This document shows positions 61,601-64,000 of a DNA stretch of 64,000 bases, in pieces; the first letter of the stretch is position 1; each line of letters starts with the position of its first letter. The notes below the pieces were generated by a model, which had not been told where the DNA came from, did not search any database, and saw only the letters and a program-made list of their open reading frames with translations. Origin of the DNA: Hymenolepis diminuta. Taxonomy: Eukaryota > Platyhelminthes > Cestoda > Cyclophyllidea > Hymenolepididae. The position numbers and the translations under genes were made by a program. Location of the stretch: contig CAADRB010000013.1 of NCBI GenBank assembly GCA_900708905.1, positions 2,061,787 to 2,125,786 of the forward strand. The letters run 5' to 3'.

Positions 61601-62437
61601 AAAAATAACAGCGATAAATCTGAAACTATTTCTCTGAAACTATTACATTAAAAATAGGATAAGAATAACAGAGTTTCATTTGGGTGGGAAAATTAATTCA
61701 TATCATTAGCTAAATTAATATTTAACCATCGGCAGTTAAAAAATAGACCCGTGAGGTTGATATTACTGAACCACTAATATGAAAAGTAACAACTTTGAGA
61801 CATAGCCCAATTTCATAAGGATCTTGATTGCTCATAAATATTTGAATATAAAATGAAGTAGTTTGAACAGAAATGCAACGATACAAGCTACTCCGAAAAA
61901 AGCTAATTTCTAATATTAAATAAATAACTTACTTTCTGACGTGTCCACAAAAGTCATTATGGTTGTAAAGAGGAGAACAAAGAGTTCAGTTATCATTATC
62001 ACAATGAATCTTCTTGTCGGGTCAGAAATCCTGAATAGTTACGTTAAAACGCTGTCAATAAATTAATTATTTTTCGTTTTAACAAAGTAAGTCGTTATGA
62101 ATGTACCTAGATTTCCGTTGATAGAATGTGTTCCAAGCAGCCATTATAAGATATGGAAATTGTGCAGCCATTGTTATATAAATGAGAAAATTGTTGCGAT
62201 AGTCAGCATTTTTGCTTATTGTTGTATTTAGTTTGTAATTAATATAATACTAAAGCAATTATTACCTAAAATCAAATTACCTGCTTAGCATTCATAAAAA
62301 CATTCCAAGGGAGTAGGAATCCGCATCCATGTAGTAGGAAAAATGTATAGGCCAAATTTAATCTGCAACAAAAGATAATGAAGCTTGGAAAATTAACTGC
62401 ATTACCTGTCCGCAGGAACTTCCTTCTGGTCTTCCAT
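55689..62437 (-). CDS. SLC29: Equilibrative nucleoside transporter paralogue B (SLC29 family), 13 exons, about 471 aa
   Basis: Coding order: 62437-62406, 62362-62281, 62249-62107, 62030-61933, 61432-61382, 61308-61223, 61150-61093, 59644-59535, 58931-58743, 58484-58316, 58244-58159, 57194-56995, 55800-55689, all in phase. Every exon has the same length as in paralogue A except exon 1 (32 versus 35) and exon 9. TM1 keeps the usual Trp and Met (LLPWNVFMNA, Trp30, Met34). TM4 is CCVGIHQSLMFGIVAYFPMK, with Ser143 where human ENT1 has Gly154. TM8 is CFFFFNLFSLLGCLLATR, again without Asp341 and Arg345 of human ENT1 (Ser356, Cys360). Exon 9 may instead end at 58707 (donor gttggt), adding 12 residues (483 aa): the block NCFAFFRFSG past the gtaaga donor resembles NCFALCCFSG in paralogue A. 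The C-terminus is RAGLAGLLASFSLIVGTFTG plus a short tail. Confidence 0.92.
56467..56866 (+). repeat. LTR-like block in ENT-B intron 12
   Basis: A 400-base stretch that is less AT-rich and more pyrimidine-rich than its surroundings. It begins tgtcatgtct and ends ctcaactccaaca, so it has TG...CA ends. A TATA-type word catataaaagtatc sits at about 56573-56586. The downstream part (ttgttgttagctcttactc onward) resembles LTR R-U5 text. No 5-base flanking duplication is seen (cgatc versus gggaa), so the ends or the class may be wrong. Strand is taken from the TATA box. Confidence 0.3.
59890..60085 (+). repeat. SINE copy 6, in ENT-B intron 7
   Basis: The plus strand reads gagaggtcatgtgttctatg then ttcatcgggg, a decayed version of the copy 4 B-box region. 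About 130 bases later the 3' end ctaagtgggcttggaagtta matches the family 3' end. Antisense to ENT-B. Confidence 0.6.
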
Positions 62438-64000
62438 TATCTATAAAAAATTATGAAGAAAAAATATGCTAAATTTATAATAAATGACCATATTAAAATA
62501 GTGTTTTATATTTGCATCAAAATTAAATGCAAAATAAAAAGAGTTTATGCCTTATAAGAGTTATAAGTTAATAATATAAAAATAAATATTCTTAAAGTAT
62601 GTAATTTTTGCACAGAAATCAGAACTGTTTTTTTACAAAATAAAACTTAAATTGGTGTACTTACACTTTATCCACTTCTGACCTTAACTTTCTGGTTTAT
62701 TATAAGACAAACGCTTTCAAATATTTTTACTTGGCAAAACTTTCTTAAAATTCATTTGGCTTCGTCTATCTAAAATGGTGTGTTTGCAGACTAATGGTAA
62801 ATTTTTAAATAATTTCGGATAAAAAAGCAAAAGTATATAAGCTACCTCGTTGCAATATTGCCGTATTTTCAGCAAATGGACTGAAATGCTTTTAAATACA
62901 TACTTTTTGTAAATATTGAATAATAATTTCTATGTTCATTTCCTATTTTCCTTAAACTCTGAAAGTTTTTATCATCTCCGGTCTCGTAATATACTCACCT
63001 ATAATTGTTTCATTTAGTTAATACAATGAGTTGATTGCTTAGAGAAAGGTTTTTGCTAAATGTTCATATTTAGTAAAAGATATAAACTGTATGCGAGATG
63101 GTAAAGTTTAATATTAACTAAAATTGTCACCAAAATATGTAAACGATATCATTGATTATTAATTCATTTAACCCCCGTCTATTTTAATGAAAATCGTAAT
63201 ACAGTTGGATAAAGTAACGACCTTACTCAAAATTTAATTACTCCCTAAATGAATTTTATCAAAAGTGAATTTTGCAAGGCTGAAATTGCAGAACTGGTTA
63301 CCATAAAATGTCAATACCGTTTACCTATTTGTTTTCTTGTCAAAGGTTGATGGGAATTAGACCCTTTTGCAATGTCTATGAGACTGCCTTCCTCAATCTA
63401 TCGAAGATAAATGCCGTTATGAGCCTATTTTCTTGAAATGCAATCAAATATACATATTCTCTTTTTGAGATTGAGCACATTCCATTCCAGAGAAAATCGT
63501 AAAAGAACTTAATAAATATCCGAAAACGATAAATATATTCATAAATACGCTTTCATAATTAAGCTGGGAATATGAAAGTAATTAAATGCGAAGCACCGTG
63601 GATAAAAATCTCTTTATCTTTCCCTTATCTTAATGTAATTAATTCGTGCCTTCGCTTGTCTAACAATTTCACTTTATTTTGACTTTAAAAATAAGTGGAG
63701 ATTTTGTTATTGAAATTTGTGTATATAATGGTTTTAAAAAATCGGAGCTGAAACAAAATACAGCAATTTATATTCCTTATATTCACTAATGTTATCATAT
63801 CGAAATTATGAATGATTTAAGGCCTTGAAAATGCAGCAAATGTGACAAGATTGCATAGCAGAAAATCAGAGAATCATCCCAACTTATCAGACGAAAAGTA
63901 CGATAATTGGCGCAGAGATTAAGAAATCATTTTCCACTTCATTTATTATCAAGGATCTTTTATTTTTCTTAAAGTGCTATGTCTTTCACATTCATTTCAT
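62438..64000. other. Sequence upstream of ENT-B
   Basis: AT-rich, with no recognised coding or RNA gene in either direction. It must contain the ENT-B promoter, but no convincing core element stands out. Confidence 0.5.

Noticed and set aside
1..64000. CRISPR arrays, operons or other prokaryotic systems
   Set aside because: The window is clearly from an intron-rich animal genome, and no regularly spaced short repeats were seen.

Overview
The window is eukaryotic: AT-rich DNA with GT-AG introns from under 40 bases to about 4 kb, metazoan gene families, tRNA-derived SINE copies and a mariner transposon. The protein sequences and gene layout best fit a flatworm, probably a parasitic one such as a tapeworm. 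That assignment is inferred from memory of family sequences, not searched.

Layout. (1) 1-15.2 kb is gene-poor. It holds a decayed irritans-type mariner copy (644-1688) and a few coding-like but unrecognised stretches between 3.2 and 8.0 kb. (2) 15.2-26.3 kb, minus strand, is a five-exon gene for a PP2C-like domain protein (614 residues), which I could join end to end with matching intron phases. (3) 26.3-29.0 kb is a divergent intergenic region with one copy of a dispersed repeat. (4) 29.0-45.1 kb, plus strand, is a complete 17-exon gene for the alpha subunit (large adaptin) of the AP-2 clathrin adaptor (957 residues). (5) 45.57-45.89 kb, minus strand, is a small Tim8-type mitochondrial chaperone gene, tail to tail with AP-2 alpha and with only about 110 bases between the poly(A) signal of one and the stop codon of the other. 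(6) 47.5-53.4 kb and 55.7-62.4 kb, both minus strand, are two tandem equilibrative nucleoside transporter (ENT, SLC29) paralogues. Each has 13 exons, and 11 of the 13 exon lengths are identical. Between them lies a terminal-inverted-repeat element whose interior is an 798-base N gap. (7) 62.4-64 kb shows no gene.

The genes are not a pathway cluster. AP-2 alpha works in endocytosis, Tim8 in mitochondrial import, the ENT pair in nucleoside or related uptake, and the PP2C-like protein has no assigned substrate. The linked part is the ENT pair, a tandem duplication with an offset of about 8.2 kb that seems to include a dispersed repeat downstream of each copy. The most notable protein-level result is that both transporters lack two residues in TM8 (Asp341 and Arg345 of human ENT1) that are normally conserved, and that one copy also changes the TM1 Trp. 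Six SINE copies lie in introns, five of them antisense to the host gene.

All exon models come from reading the sequence by eye: splice sites, phase and family similarity. No alignment or transcript data were available.
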